A stretch of 53,000 bases of DNA, taken from assembly GCA_030141585.1 (NCBI GenBank), contig JAQIFP010000072.1:40933-93932 (forward strand). The letters run 5' to 3'. The stretch comes from Ophryocystis elektroscirrha (Eukaryota; Apicomplexa; Conoidasida; Neogregarinorida; Ophryocystidae). The notes under the pieces were generated by a model. That model had not been told where the DNA came from, ran no database searches, and saw nothing but the letters and a program-made list of their open reading frames with translations. The translations under genes and the position numbers were made by a program. Each line of letters opens with the position of its first letter. The first letter of the stretch is position 1. Below are positions 25,519-38,021 of this stretch, piece after piece.

Positions 25519-26529
25519 ATGTTAAATAAACGTATGTTAGAAAAAAAAATAAAGCTTGCTAAAATACCATTTGATATAAAAAATCCTGGAAGAGATATAC
25601 CCGTAACTGTTTTAAATAAATCTTTAATGTCATGTTTCAAAGAAATGACTATTGCCAACCAAGTGGGCTTCATACTATTACTGTTATTGACCGTAATATA
25701 CACTTTAATACAGCCAATAATTAACTTTTTTCAGTATTTTTTATTGAAGCCTCAATACACAAAATTGAATAGATTAGCTGCAATTACTGCTGCTAAATAT
25801 TCATCAGATCCGAATGTAGTTAAAGACTCCTTTATTTGTGAAAATGAATATTACACTAGTTTATGGGAACAGAATTCAAAAACATATGGTTTAAGACCTT
25901 ATGACGTTATCAATGATTATAATTCTTGTGCTCAAATACTTTGCAATTCCTTTTTTCTGGATCCTTATTCTAAATACCAGTTTCACAATAAACCTTCCAT
26001 ACGGCATTTATCAGAGTATTGGTTCCATTCTATTTTGAACCAGTCTGATTCCGAAATATGCTTAATAGACCATGCAAATTATGAGCGGATAACAAGCATC
26101 ATAGTATATTCCATTTTAAAGAAAAGAAGTCCAAAATATGAACATATATTATCTTTAATGAAACTTCTAAGTTTTATTGTAAAATACATCTTAATCCGCC
26201 CTATAACTGTATATTATTTATTTAGGTCCACTGTGATGTTGATATATAAAATGTTAGACATAATGAAGACTTTAGATGTTCCGGAATTAGGCTATATAAA
26301 GCTGCTTGCTGTAGATATCCCATATCAGCAACAAGGTCTTGCATCCAAATTATTAGCACATATTATGCAAAGATTTGACTCCAAAGGTATACCTGCATAT
26401 TTGGAATCTTCTTCACCTTTAAATATACCCTTATACGAGAAATTTGGATTTCAAGTATGCGAAGTTCTTCATGTTATGCCTGATGCACCACCACTATACA
26501 TCATGATTCGTCCCCCTAAGCCTCAATAA
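25519..26529 (+). CDS. Membrane-anchored GNAT-family N-acetyltransferase
   Basis: A single exon of 336 aa, with no intron. A strong membrane segment lies at about residues 47-76 and a second hydrophobic stretch at about 214-244. The C-terminal 80 residues carry the GNAT acetyl-CoA fold: LLAVDIPYQQQGLASKLL (motif A, Q-x-x-G-x-A type), then AYLESSSPLNIPLYEKFGF (motif B). The middle part (VKDSFICENEYYTSLWEQNSK onward) may be the N-terminal GNAT strands interrupted by an insertion. Substrate unknown. The GNAT core resembles stand-alone fungal and bacterial enzymes with AYLE(A/S)S...LYE(R/K)xGF. Its start is 77 nt after the coronin stop. ATG 25519 is the first in frame. Confidence 0.82.
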   Translation: MLNKRMLEKKIKLAKIPFDIKNPGRDIPVTVLNKSLMSCFKEMTIANQVGFILLLLLTVIYTLIQPIINFFQYFLLKPQYTKLNRLAAITAAKYSSDPNVVKDSFICENEYYTSLWEQNSKTYGLRPYDVINDYNSCAQILCNSFFLDPYSKYQFHNKPSIRHLSEYWFHSILNQSDSEICLIDHANYERITSIIVYSILKKRSPKYEHILSLMKLLSFIVKYILIRPITVYYLFRSTVMLIYKMLDIMKTLDVPELGYIKLLAVDIPYQQQGLASKLLAHIMQRFDSKGIPAYLESSSPLNIPLYEKFGFQVCEVLHVMPDAPPLYIMIRPPKPQ

Positions 26530-27111
26530 TATAACTATTTATTTTAATTTAAATTATTACTATGTATTGATTTTAAAAAAAAAATTTGATTTCATACATT
26601 TTGATTTAAACTTTTTTTTTTTTTTTTTTTTACAAGTACTGCACTAATATATAATAACAATAATATAATTATATACTCTTATTTATACCCAATACCTACA
26701 ACTTTACGCATGCGTACAGTTTTAATTCACGTGCATATATATGTATACACCCATACATTAATATTATTCAGAAATAGTATTTAATACACGCCTAAATAAA
26801 TCCTAAAACCCTAATCAATAAAAAATAATTAAATATATAAACAAAACGTTTATTTGCCATAAAACTCATTTCATATATTGAATAGACTTTATTTACTTTT
26901 ATGTGTACCAAATAATTTAATGATTTGCGCAACATCAAAGATAAGCTTAAAACAAAAATATAGCTGTTTAGAGATAAATCCAAATTAATTAGTTAAGCTG
27001 TTAAATTGTGAAAGGTGTAAAAATTAGAACAATTTTGATATAAAAATTTATTACACTTTTTAACTAATGCATACCTGCTAAAAAATAAAATATTGTTTTT
27101 TATATATATAC
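26530..27111. other. Intergenic, no gene seen
   Basis: AT-rich sequence with a 22-base T run at about 26611-26632. A few 60-codon frames occur, but their composition looks non-coding. It precedes the GET1-like gene. Confidence 0.5.
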
Positions 27112-28107
27112 ATGTTCTACCAAACTGGAGAAGATCCTACTGAAATATTAGCTTCTTCGCTCTTGCTTATTACGTCTGTGGCTCTAAACTCAGCAGTGAG
27201 ACTTTTAAGGCATTCTTTCCCAGCATTAAAATATACAGAAGAAAAAGTGATTAATAAAGAGATTCTTAAGTTAGAAGAAGAACTCGATAAAGAAGAAAAA
27301 GAAGCCGAGTCTTTTTTGTCTTCAGATACCTTTGTTGAATATGCTAGACGTAAACGAAAAATTGCTACGCGCAGAAAAGAACTTGAAGTTCTAAAATCTC
27401 AAAATGGCAAAGAGCAACAAGTTAAATCTTCTAAAACAGTTCACGCTATAAAGAAAAATTTATCTTTAGTTCTTAATAGTAATGTGAGTTAGCTAAAACT
27501 ATTTAAATAAAATTACTTACTTAAATAGTTACTGTAAAATTTTAGTAATATCTTATTAAATTTACCTATATAAAGATTATTCAAGTTTGAATATATCAAT
27601 ATAACAATCTTGTGTAAATTATTCCATCCTAGTAATCATAGAATTGCTGGAATTTAAAAAAATAGATTTTAATACATTGCTGTTTGTAACATCCAAGGTA
27701 TAAGTTAGAACATTTACGTACACACGGTTAAATAAAACCAATAGTGCAATATTATTTCCTTGAATAGAAAAGAGCTGCAATATTTCTAACGACATCTTAA
27801 CGGTAGTAAATGATGTTGTGAGAATTATAATAATTCAAATTTAAAATTTAATATATTTACTAGATTTGTAATTTTGTGAATAAGTTAGTTACAGACAAAA
27901 ATATACATATTTTATTTTTTTGTATAGGTGGCTTTAATAATTCTAATTTTTGTAACATATAAAAAAGTGACACCGAGTATATTCAATAATCTAATTGGGA
28001 TTAAACGGCTGATCCAAACATTTTTTTTGAGCAATTATGTGGTTGCTACTTTAGAGACATTATTGCGCCAACTAAATCTTGGCCGTTTTGGCATAAAGCT
28101 TCTATAG
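27112..28107 (+). CDS. GET1/WRB-like tail-anchored protein insertion receptor
   Basis: GET1 (WRB) is the ER receptor that recruits GET3 carrying tail-anchored proteins. Two exons (27112-27483, 27928-28107) give 183 aa, near the size of human WRB (174). Order: an N-terminal hydrophobic segment (ILASSLLLITSVALNSAV), a Glu/Lys-rich coiled coil with the family-like core TFVEYARRKRKIATRRKELE, and after the intron a membrane segment (VALIILIFVTY) with a further weak hydrophobic region. The second exon is the weaker part: if 27484 is not a donor the protein ends after 126 aa. The last 62 nt of the second exon overlap the 3' coding end of NAC-alpha on the other strand. Confidence 0.68.
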
Positions 28108-28846
28108 CTTTTTCTCGTGAACATCGGCACTGCTGAACTATCAAATCAATATCTTGTGGATCACAGTCTGCTTCATCTATTTTAGTATCGTTTGATGATG
28201 CACTTTTGCTTTGTACTTCTGATTTTACACTATCAATATTTTTTACTTCTTCCGTGGGCTCTGGTGTAGCTGAGGAAGTTGGTGGTACATAAACTTTTCC
28301 CTGGTTAGCGACGTCTTCTAAATGAGCATCTCCAAATATGATGTATTTATCAGAATTAGGACATTTGTATACGTCAGGGTTAACGATTGTAAATAGTACC
28401 TTAACATTTAGTATAAGTTTTTAGCATGAACTATTATTAATGCTATGCTTACTAATTTTGCGCATATTTCAACAACATAAATTACTGCTTATATATACCC
28501 ACGTATATTTAAGTATAAAACAAATAGGTGAAATAAACATAATTAAGATTTTATAAACGTTTTATTTCAGACTTGTATTAATTCTATAATAATAATCATA
28601 ATAATAGTCTGGTTATTCTATTCATATAAATTGTATATATAGTCGCAGTACATGTTTAGATTTTTTAATGGCAATTCTAACTACATCAGGAACTGGTTCT
28701 AATCCTAAACGTGATACAGCTTTGCGACTTTTCTTTTCCATTCTGGATTGTTTTTGTCTGGTTGATGTAAGAGTATCAGTTGTTGGTTTTTCATCTCCGT
28801 GAGATTCGACATCTGTAGTTTTATTAGCAGTAACAGTTTTCGCCAT
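28046..28846 (-). CDS. Nascent polypeptide-associated complex subunit alpha
   Basis: Ribosome-bound chaperone subunit near the exit tunnel, pairing with NAC-beta. Two exons (28846-28652, 28399-28046) give 182 aa. The NAC domain reads QSRMEKKSRKAVSRLGL, then VPDVVRIAIKKSKHVLFTI across the splice, then VNPDVYKCPNSDKYIIFGDA. An acidic, Ser-rich linker leads to the C-terminal UBA domain (DIDLIVQQCRCSREKAIEAL, ending DLVGAIMSLK). ATG 28846 is chosen because the TTG further upstream is not a normal start. The intron is 252 nt. Its 3' end overlaps the proposed second exon of the convergent GET1-like gene. Confidence 0.94.
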
Positions 28847-29513
28847 TTTTTTTTTTAATTTAAGCAAGTAGGATGGGTCAAGCTCGTTTTGTCTAACATT
28901 AAGCTTTATTCTGTTCCTAATATTTCACATATATTCCAGATAACACTGTAACACGTATTTCAACATAAACTTTGTACTCTGTGCATATACAGTTAACGTA
29001 TCAAGTCATACGTTAATTTGGTAGTGGATTAAGTTTATACATGTGTATGTGTTAACATGATGATTTAATTGAATATGAAACGTTATAATAAACGTAATGA
29101 ATGTACTCATTATTCGTACTGTCTGAGTATATGTATTTATTTTGTGATGATAGCATTGGGCACAGAATATACATTTTATGTATTTGGTGCAAACTTGTAG
29201 GAATCTAACTGATTAATTTATATCACTATCTATATATATATTTATTATAGTCATAGAAAGTTTCTGTATTCATATTCAGTATCATATAATATACATATAT
29301 ATCACATGAATAATACTGTGTTAAATAATGGCCTTATTTGATATATAAATAATTTCGTGACTTTATAAAATAGTCTTATAAATAAAATATTATGAATAAC
29401 TTATACACTCCAAAGTTTACATATACATATATTGAATTAATTACAAATATAAGTATACACTATAATTATTATGTTTTTTTTTTTTTTCTTCTTCTTTCAA
29501 CTCCACAATATAT
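28847..29513. other. Divergent spacer, NAC-alpha and PH protein
   Basis: About 670 AT-rich bases without a credible reading frame, ending in a T/C-rich tract (about 29474-29500) just before the ATG of the PH-domain gene. It must hold both promoters. No repeats of note. Confidence 0.5.
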
Positions 29514-31390
29514 ATGGATGTTGATGAGTTATATCATTTACAGAATTCTTTGCAAGAGTTTAATATTATAGACGGGTGGTGCTGGATATATAGACTTCAC
29601 GATTTATGGAGACATGTGTATATTAGATTACTTAATAACTTTTTATTTATACATAAAAAAAAAAAAGAAGCACCTTATTCATTTTACACTTTAAATAATA
29701 CATATATTCACATACAGCCATTCCATCTCCAGGGAGCTGTAGCAGGAAAAACTTTAAAGCACATTATTTGTTTATATAGAAAACCCCATTTTGATTCATT
29801 AAAGTCCATTCTATACATTGTACCCGTAAAAAATATAGAACTGTGGATACAAAATCTAAAGGAAAGGTTTCATGATAAAATAAAAAATATTTCTGATGAG
29901 AAAGTAACTTTTTATCTTTTCAATTACAATTAATCAGGAAATTAATCGAATATTCACTGCTTACATTTCCGAGAAAGATAAATGCTCAGAGGGTGTAATT
30001 GATGCTATTAGGAAATCTGGAGCTGAAATTTTAACTGGAAAAAGAAAAGAACTTCAAAAATTGCATTCCCAATACTTGGAAGAATGCAAAAGTAAAATAT
30101 TTACTGCTACAATAATTTATACTTTTCCATAAAAAAGATATAGCAAAACATTATTCTTTTTTGCATATACATATACATAAAATTGCATATAAATATATAT
30201 ATATATATATACATGTATATATATGCATACAAGTATATATACTATATATATCTATGTAAATATATATATACATATATATATATATATACATGTATATATA
30301 TGGCAAAATACATTAATGCAGATTACATGCATACATATATTATTAAATATTATTAATTTATATACATGTATTTCAGAAAGAAATATATTATTTAAGCACT
30401 GTATTGAATTAAACGAGGAAATAGTTTATTATTCTAAACTTTATAAAAGAACGGCAAAACTCTTAACAGAAGAACAGAAAAGATTTAAGGAATTGAAACA
30501 TTTGATATTTAACACAAATTCAGACTCCCAATTAAGTTTGAGCAAGCTTTATACAAACAACAAAAATCTTCAAAGTATATTTGTTGTTATTTTACATATA
30601 TTCAGAGTTGTATCGTGAAAATTATCAATTAAAGTAATAAATTTGTTTTGTCAAGACTATAGATCAGAAGTTGCAAATATTATAGATCGATATCATGATA
30701 GACATATCCAATATAAATCTCAAGTATGCTAACTTATATATGAAAGGAGTATAGTCTGCAAATTTATGCATAAAAGATTTTATGTAATGACTATACTATA
30801 ATTTATTACGATAAATAATTAATACTAATAAAGTATAAACAAATAACTGAACAATTAATATTAAAATAAATTTATATATATATATATGTGTATATTAATA
30901 AATCGGCTGTGGTTTCTTAATTAATAGTTACGTTTTTAGATAAATTTTTTACTTAATGCATTTGCACCGCAAGTTTTATTTGATACCCTTCGTAAAAGTT
31001 ATGAATTGGCACGTTACATAGTATGAATAATATGGTTGAATATGTAAACAGATTCAATATCACGACCAGAGTAATTCTTTAGAAACAAAATCAGTTGTTA
31101 AAAAAGAGTAAGATAGCATGAATAACTTATTTTTCTCTTAGAGGTAAAACTTGTCAGATAGAATTACATATAAAATCTAATGAGTTAAAATGTTATTTTA
31201 TAAAATTGAGAAGTCTTGCGTTAGATCATGAGATCAAACGGTTTGGAAATGGAACACCTGATATTATGTATCATAAAATATTAAAAAAAGTACCTAATCA
31301 AACTATGCGTTGACTTTGTAGGCTTTAAACTGCTATTCATGGATATTAACAGAAATTGCATCTGATACTTCTTTCAACAATTTTTTCTGA
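29514..31390 (+). CDS. PH-domain plus coiled-coil protein
   Basis: Nine exons (29514-29903, 29938-30091, 30377-30574, 30606-30633, 30663-30723, 30940-31020, 31052-31107, 31142-31289, 31322-31390) give 394 aa, with lengths summing to a multiple of three. Residues of about 20-120 show a pleckstrin-homology pattern: [28 protein letters not shown], then strands ending in the helix [13 protein letters not shown] with the near-invariant Trp. The rest is helical, Lys/Glu-rich and likely coiled coil. It may bind phosphoinositides or proteins at a membrane. I do not recognise an ortholog. Six introns are 29-34 nt. One exon is only 28 nt. The intron 30092-30376 has TA runs. Confidence 0.7.
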
Positions 31391-31509
31391 ACAAATTTTT
31401 CATACATATTGATAAACACAAATTGTTTAGTATATATCACTGCAAAATTTATCAGTTTTATATATATTTATAATCAGTACCTAGTGGAAGGGTTGAATTA
31501 TTTTGAATA

Positions 31510-34500
31510 ATGCAAGATCATAATGTTCAGCAACTTATAAATTTATTTTTCAATTCCGATGACAATGATGCTTCTCTATTGATCCCGTCATATTTATTCA
31601 CTAAAATATATGAACAGCCGGTATATACAATAATCTTAGTTGTTTATATAAATTATATAATTATATTACTTAACAGAAAATAGGAAACACAACTTTTTAT
31701 ATGTTTGAATATTACATATCTACATATTTACATACATTCCTATATTTATAACAGAAATATACGATTACAGGAAAAACCAGTAATAACTGTATTTTTAATT
31801 AATTGTTTTGTGTGTTTAGTAATTATTTTTACATTTGTATTTTTACATAATGGTTTACTTAGTCTTTAGAGGAAGGTTTACTTGTCACTTTGACATGTAT
31901 TCGGGATCATATATTGAATTCAGAAACGCATCGGAAACAAAAATCCGGAATAAAATTGGTTAATGAAATAGTAAAGAAGTTTGAAAATTTGTCGGAAAGC
32001 GCAATAAGAATAATATGTAAAATTTATTCGGATAAAGTAACTGCATGGTATGCAACAGAATTAACTATCGAAGGATTAGTAATTTTATTAAGAGATCATG
32101 TTGCGGAGTTGTTGTATATCACAGTAACAATTTATGAGCTGAAAGAACTTAATAAGAATACTAATGAAAACCCTTTGATGAGTTTTTTAGATGCTGCTGA
32201 TTCATCAGATCTTGATAGTGTAACATCATCAAATGATAAATCATATAGATCGCGTATATCATTTATTGATAATATAAGTTATTCACCAGTAAATACTACA
32301 CAAGAACTACTAACTGTGGAACCAAACATTATATATAATCAACTAGATTCATCGGATGATCCAGAAATATCCAATAATGAAATAAGTTACTCCAAATCAT
32401 TATTAGAAGAAAAGCAAAGTGAAACGTATTTAACACATTCAGATGAAAGTCTTAGTTCTTCTAATAAAACATATTACTTAGTGAACTTCATTATGCACAA
32501 AATCTTCAAATCTATTCACACACCACAATGTGCACAACCACTACGTGCTATACTTTATGAGCTTTTTGATATATACATAACTAATTATTCCGAACTGACT
32601 AAATCTGACTCTTATAAGAAAGCACTAATAACGGATATATGTACACAAGTCGAAGACGAAAAAGACCCAAGAAACTTGTTGTTAGTTTATCCTTTATTTC
32701 AGAAGTTGATGTATAAATATGAAAGTGTATTAGAAAATAATAATGATATATTGATGCTTATTGGTGATACATTATTTGTTTATTTTCCAATACATTTTAA
32801 ACAACCTAAAAACATTTACGTCAATATTACTGCACAAGAATTGAAAACATCATTAATTAATTGTTTTTTTGTAACTCCGATATTTGGTCAAATTTTGTTT
32901 GTCACCCTCTCTGATTTGTTGTTAGAATTAAATAATTCAATCGAAGATATCACAGAAACATTAGAATTATTAGAAATTGCAATAAATCATGATATTTATC
33001 AGACTCGTAAGCACATACATATTTTAATTGACTATATTCCACGTTTATGGGAAGATATTCAATATTTAACTTACGAAGAACCACGGTCATTTTCAAAAAA
33101 ATTAGTAAAAATATTCTGTGATTTAATATATAATTCTATATTCAAAAATTCGAATTTAGCGAAAATAAATGAATTAAATGCAGCAGAATGTACTGTTTAT
33201 TCACGTGGCATAAATTGTTTAGAAACAATTATATCAGATTGTTTTGATTGTCTAGAAACATTCCATTCTAAATATCCATATTATGAAATATGTGAGAGTA
33301 TCATAATAAACCTTTCAAATTTAAATATCAAAAAAATTCGTTTGATTATATCTGACCATATATCTAAACTATTCAAAAACAGTATAGTTTCTTCAGTGAG
33401 TTTGATGCCCCATGAACATGTGAATATAGATACTTTATATAGAAAGTTAGATTTGTTAGTGCTTTTGCTACAGAATGGCTCAACTTGTATCCATTTTTTG
33501 GACGACGTTATCAATTTAATACAAAACGCAACGAATAATTTAAATAATATTTCAGATGAAATATATGCAAAGCTTCTTTGTATATATTTTATAGTGCTGC
33601 ATAACGAGAATCACCCTTATAAAGGAATATATTTATGCAATTTTTTCAGTTTCTTTTCATCAAAAACACTCCCTAATGATCAAAATAAATCTTGGGTTGA
33701 TACATATATAAATTTAATACAGCAGTCTTATAAAAAATATCCCGATTTCATGGAATCAATAAAAAAAAACCCGTTTATTAAAACAGCCAAAAAATGTAGT
33801 ATTATATTCAATCATAAAAAGTATTACGCAATCATAGCAGCATCAATTATCAATTTCTTTATATCTGAACCAGAAAATAATATTTATAAAAAACCAGCAA
33901 CTTCCAACCAAAAACTGTTCATTCTTTTTTATTTATATGAAAAAATGCTCCAAAATAAAGAACTTATGTCCCAAATACGTAAAAGAAGAAAGCATATTTA
34001 TGAATCCATTGATCTTATAATATCTGAAGTAGAATCAGGGGAAACTTTTTATTATGTATTGAATGATTATAAGTTGAATTTATTGAAAGATCCTTCATTA
34101 AAAGATACTATGATAGGAAGCCAATATATGAATAATGATAGTGACGATCTTAGCTCTACATTTTCAAAGCATTTTTCTTACGGTGATAATGACTTGGAGT
34201 ATACTACTCAAAATTTTTCCGAAAATGATCAAAATCCAAAGTTGAGTACAGATGAAGTCATATTCGCTGGTTCAAAGGAGGACAAATCACTAAATTCATC
34301 CAAACATTGTGATCAGGAAAGGAGTAAGAAAATTTCTAATAAAAAAATGAAAAAAAGGAAGAAAAAACAGATTAAAAAAATGAACCAAGATACCATGTTT
34401 GGAAACCAGAAAAATGATCAATCGTCAACACAAATTGTTGCAAACATTTTTGCTATAAAGGATACTTTTACAGAATACAATTTCATGGAAGAGAATCCTA

Positions 34501-37500
34501 TAAAAGATTCTTCTCTGGAAAAGACTTCTTTACAACAACCTTTTGTAGAAGAAATTCTTGTAGACGAATCTTCTGTGAAAAAGTCTTCTGGAGAAAAGTT
34601 TCCTAGGAAAAAGTTTTTTGGAGAAAAGTCTTTTGGGGAAAAGTCTCCTGTAGATAAAACAACAGTTGAGGAATCTTCTGTAGAACAGACACCTGTTGAA
34701 AAGACTTTTGTAAAAGTCAATACCATAGAAGAATTTTTTGAGAAAAACAGTCAATCTACAGAAGATTTAGTAAATGGATTAATCAAAACGTCAATAAAAG
34801 AAATAAAAGATGCAAAACTGGGTGGATTTGAAGAACAAATGGATTTAAAAAACGAAATTATTCAAAATGTTTCAGAAGAACAAATAAACAATGATCAAAA
34901 TTTTTCTTTTAATAATAAAAACGATGAATATATTTCGGAAACGTCTTATGCGGCTTTAAGTAATGACTTGAACCACGGTGAAGGTCACAAAAATGACATT
35001 CTTCAATTAAATACTCTAAAAAATGACAAGAATCAAAGTAATCGGGCAGAAGTGGAGAATAGTCAGGAAATGATACCACAAAGTCGTACAAAATCGGATC
35101 TCTTAGTAAATCAATTTGAAGGTCATTCGTTGGACAATGACTTAGATCATGAAACGCATAAGAGCAATTTATCGCAAATATCTTTGGAAGAGAAACTTTC
35201 ACAGCCAAACCCGATTTCTTTAATGGAAGGTTTATCGGTAAAAAGCCTTCCAGTAAAAGAAACAAATTTACAGGAATCTAACGTAATTACCTCTTTTAAC
35301 AAAATTTCCGCGGAAGAATCTTTCAATAAAAGTACCTATGAAAATTCTCCATTAAAAAAAGATTTAACAGAACAAATACAACTATCAAATAATTTGAAGA
35401 GTATTTCAACTAATTCAAACATTTCGGTCGATATGGAAACTTTGACAGTTGAAGCCTTTATCAGAAAGTTTTTTAAAGCTAATAAATTCTCAAATGAAGA
35501 CTTTGAATTATTTACTGTCGATGTTTTTGACAAACAAGAGATTACTACAAAATTAAATTTGGACTCAGTTTCAGAAATAGAATCAATAAAATTATCGCAT
35601 TCTGCACAGGTTACATTAAAAAGTACCAGTTTTGATGACATTTATGAATGGGGCGAAAAAGATGTAAATAGTGTATCAGATAAAATAAAAGATCTACTTC
35701 ATGAATACAAGAAATTAAGTGAAATCAATCGCGGAAATGAAGAAGAAATTGATGCCAAATTAGCTTCAATTAAAAATTTACTGATTATAGCGTATAAAGC
35801 TCTCAAATATTCGAATAAAAAAATTTCAATGCCACTCTCGTTGTTTGCTGTTCAAAATATAGAGTCTCTTTTTAAAATATCTAAACATTCGTTGACTAAA
35901 ACCTCACTTCATGAAGATAAAGTGGCTCCGAAAAATGAAGCTTCAATTGGAATCAATTCAAATCATGAGACACGAATTCAAATACACTCTGGCTATAAGA
36001 TTTCTGACAGTAAAAAGAAAATTGAAAATAATTTAAAGTCAAAAAATTTGGGAAGACCCTGTTCCGCTGTGCTTGTATCCAGAAAAGATACTTATATTCA
36101 AAATATTAGAAGAACTATTTCAAGTTTTTCATCGAAAGATAACAGAATTTTTATGGAGTCAAAATACTCTGATGACAATTTCCCTAAAGCTTCAGCATTG
36201 AATTCAATGTTTAAATATAAAGTAAACAATATCATGTTTTTGCCACCTGAAGCAGACGTATCATCAGTGTTCTTTAAAGAACGGTCAAATCAATATAATT
36301 TAGTTGAGTATGTATCTTATGATTTGATAAAGCATTTGACGAATGAGTTATATTTCAGGGTATATGACCAAGTATATAATTATTTAATGTCATTTCAAGA
36401 ATGCAATACAGACGCAATAAATGAAGATAGCATTTACTTATTTAAACTCCATTTGAAGTTTCTATATAATGTACTGAGTTCAAATTTGATGCGCTTTTCT
36501 AAATTTGAAGACACAAAAATAGCCAATCTTTTGACATATATATATTATGTTAACAATGAAGAAATAATACAACTATTTATTCAAATACTTTCTTATGCTT
36601 TGAAAAACGTTGATTTAAATAAAACTATTATTGAAAATATGGTGATAGAAATGAATAAAAATATTTGTGATACCAGCAAAACCGAATTTCTATGTTATCA
36701 TATTATAAATATAGTTCCCCATATACTCAATAATTACTTTAAATATAACACTAACATAAATTCTCATGGAACAGACGCCTTAGTTTTATTACTGGACGTA
36801 TTGTATAATAATAATTTCATTGTATCTGATAGTATATATAATATCATGGCTTTATCTATGTTCAAATTGCCGTATGAAGAACAACAGAATCTAATGGTAT
36901 TAGTAAAGTATCATTATCAAAACTATATTGTATCAAAAATAGTCAGTAACGACAACACATCAAACATAAGATATATCAAATTGATAAGTTACTTATTGTA
37001 TGGTTGGTATTGTTCGCAGCAAATGCTTGGAGTTGACATCAATAATATTATAAAAAACCTATTTTGTCACATTGAGCAGCATTCAACTTTAAAACATGAA
37101 CAGCTATATACGTTATATGTATTACTAAAAATCAAAAAACAAGATGTGTTTAATGACATATTCCACAGCGAAATATCTGCCAAAAAATGCTTAGATATTT
37201 GGATGAGAAATTATAATGAAAATTACACATTATATGACATTACGCAACTCTTTATTATATTTCGGTATTTACAAGATGATATTATAAACGATCATATACA
37301 AAAATATAATCACAATAATATTGAAAACATTATCACAAAGATATTTGAAATAGTGCATTTTGAATCCCATAATTTTGCTGAGCAAATTATGATAGATGAT
37401 CTTAACGGATGTGTAATACATTTCATGCTTCGTATATTGCTAAAATCTGATATATATCGTGTTATATGGAATATCATATATATTAAATATGAACAATTGA

Positions 37501-37703
37501 TAGAGTATTTATTAATTCAATTGAAGAATAACACATTCCCTGTGTATAGACAGTATATATTACAAGTTTTCATATCTATGGCAAAACGTGATTTTCCAAA
37601 AAATTCAAGCATTGCGAAAACGGTATAATATAGTATTAGTATATAATATTAATATAAATAGAATTAAAAGCTAAGTATTAATTATTTATTTACAAATACT
37701 AAT

Positions 37704-37746
<43 letters not shown>

Positions 37747-38015
37747 TTTGTTTATTAGTTTGTATTCAATATTAAATATATAAACAATACAATTTTAATA
37801 TAATTACAAATATAAAAAACTAATAAAATTTTATTAAAGTAATTATTGTCTAAAAAAGTTTTGAATGATAATAAATATATAGTTGTATGAACAATTATAT
37901 CTTGATTGGTGAACTGTAGGTTATTACAAATTTAAGTTATTCCTTGAATGATCCTCACAGATACGTTAGATCTGCAGCTGTTATCGCAAGAATTCATTGG
38001 AATATATATTTATAA
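31510..38015 (+). CDS. MMS19: MMS19-like cytosolic iron-sulfur assembly protein, oversized
   Basis: MMS19 is a HEAT-repeat scaffold of the CIA targeting complex that hands Fe-S clusters to DNA polymerases, helicases and others. Three exons (31510-31620, 31863-37622, 37920-38015) give 1988 aa, about twice the usual 1030. The N-terminal MMS19 domain is clear: EEGLLVTLTCIRDHILN, SGIKLVNEIVKKF, DEKDPRNLLLVYPLFQKLM, LFVYFPIHF. The last exon reads LNDPHRYVRSAAVIARIHW, matching the closing HEAT of the family (VRKEAVSARGEW type). Between them, about residues 790-1450 are low complexity: Lys/Ser/Asn/Glu-rich with degenerate SSVEK/FGEKS repeats (34490-34740). The C-terminal helical half is divergent. 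The 5.76-kb middle exon has no intron, unlike its neighbours. Confidence 0.87.
37623..37919 (+). other. Last intron of MMS19 with TA run
   Basis: This 297-nt intron holds a (ta)n tract at about 37709-37740. Splicing from the codon for Thr in SIAKT to the exon starting VITNLSYSLNDP restores the conserved C-terminus; without it the protein ends one residue later at TAA 37626-37628. Confidence 0.75.
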
Positions 38016-38021
38016 TTATAA

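Noticed and set aside
34418..35641. Antisense frames of 74-118 codons opposite MMS19
   Set aside because: They mirror the low-complexity insert; the sense frame is continuous over 5.7 kb and has domain matches.
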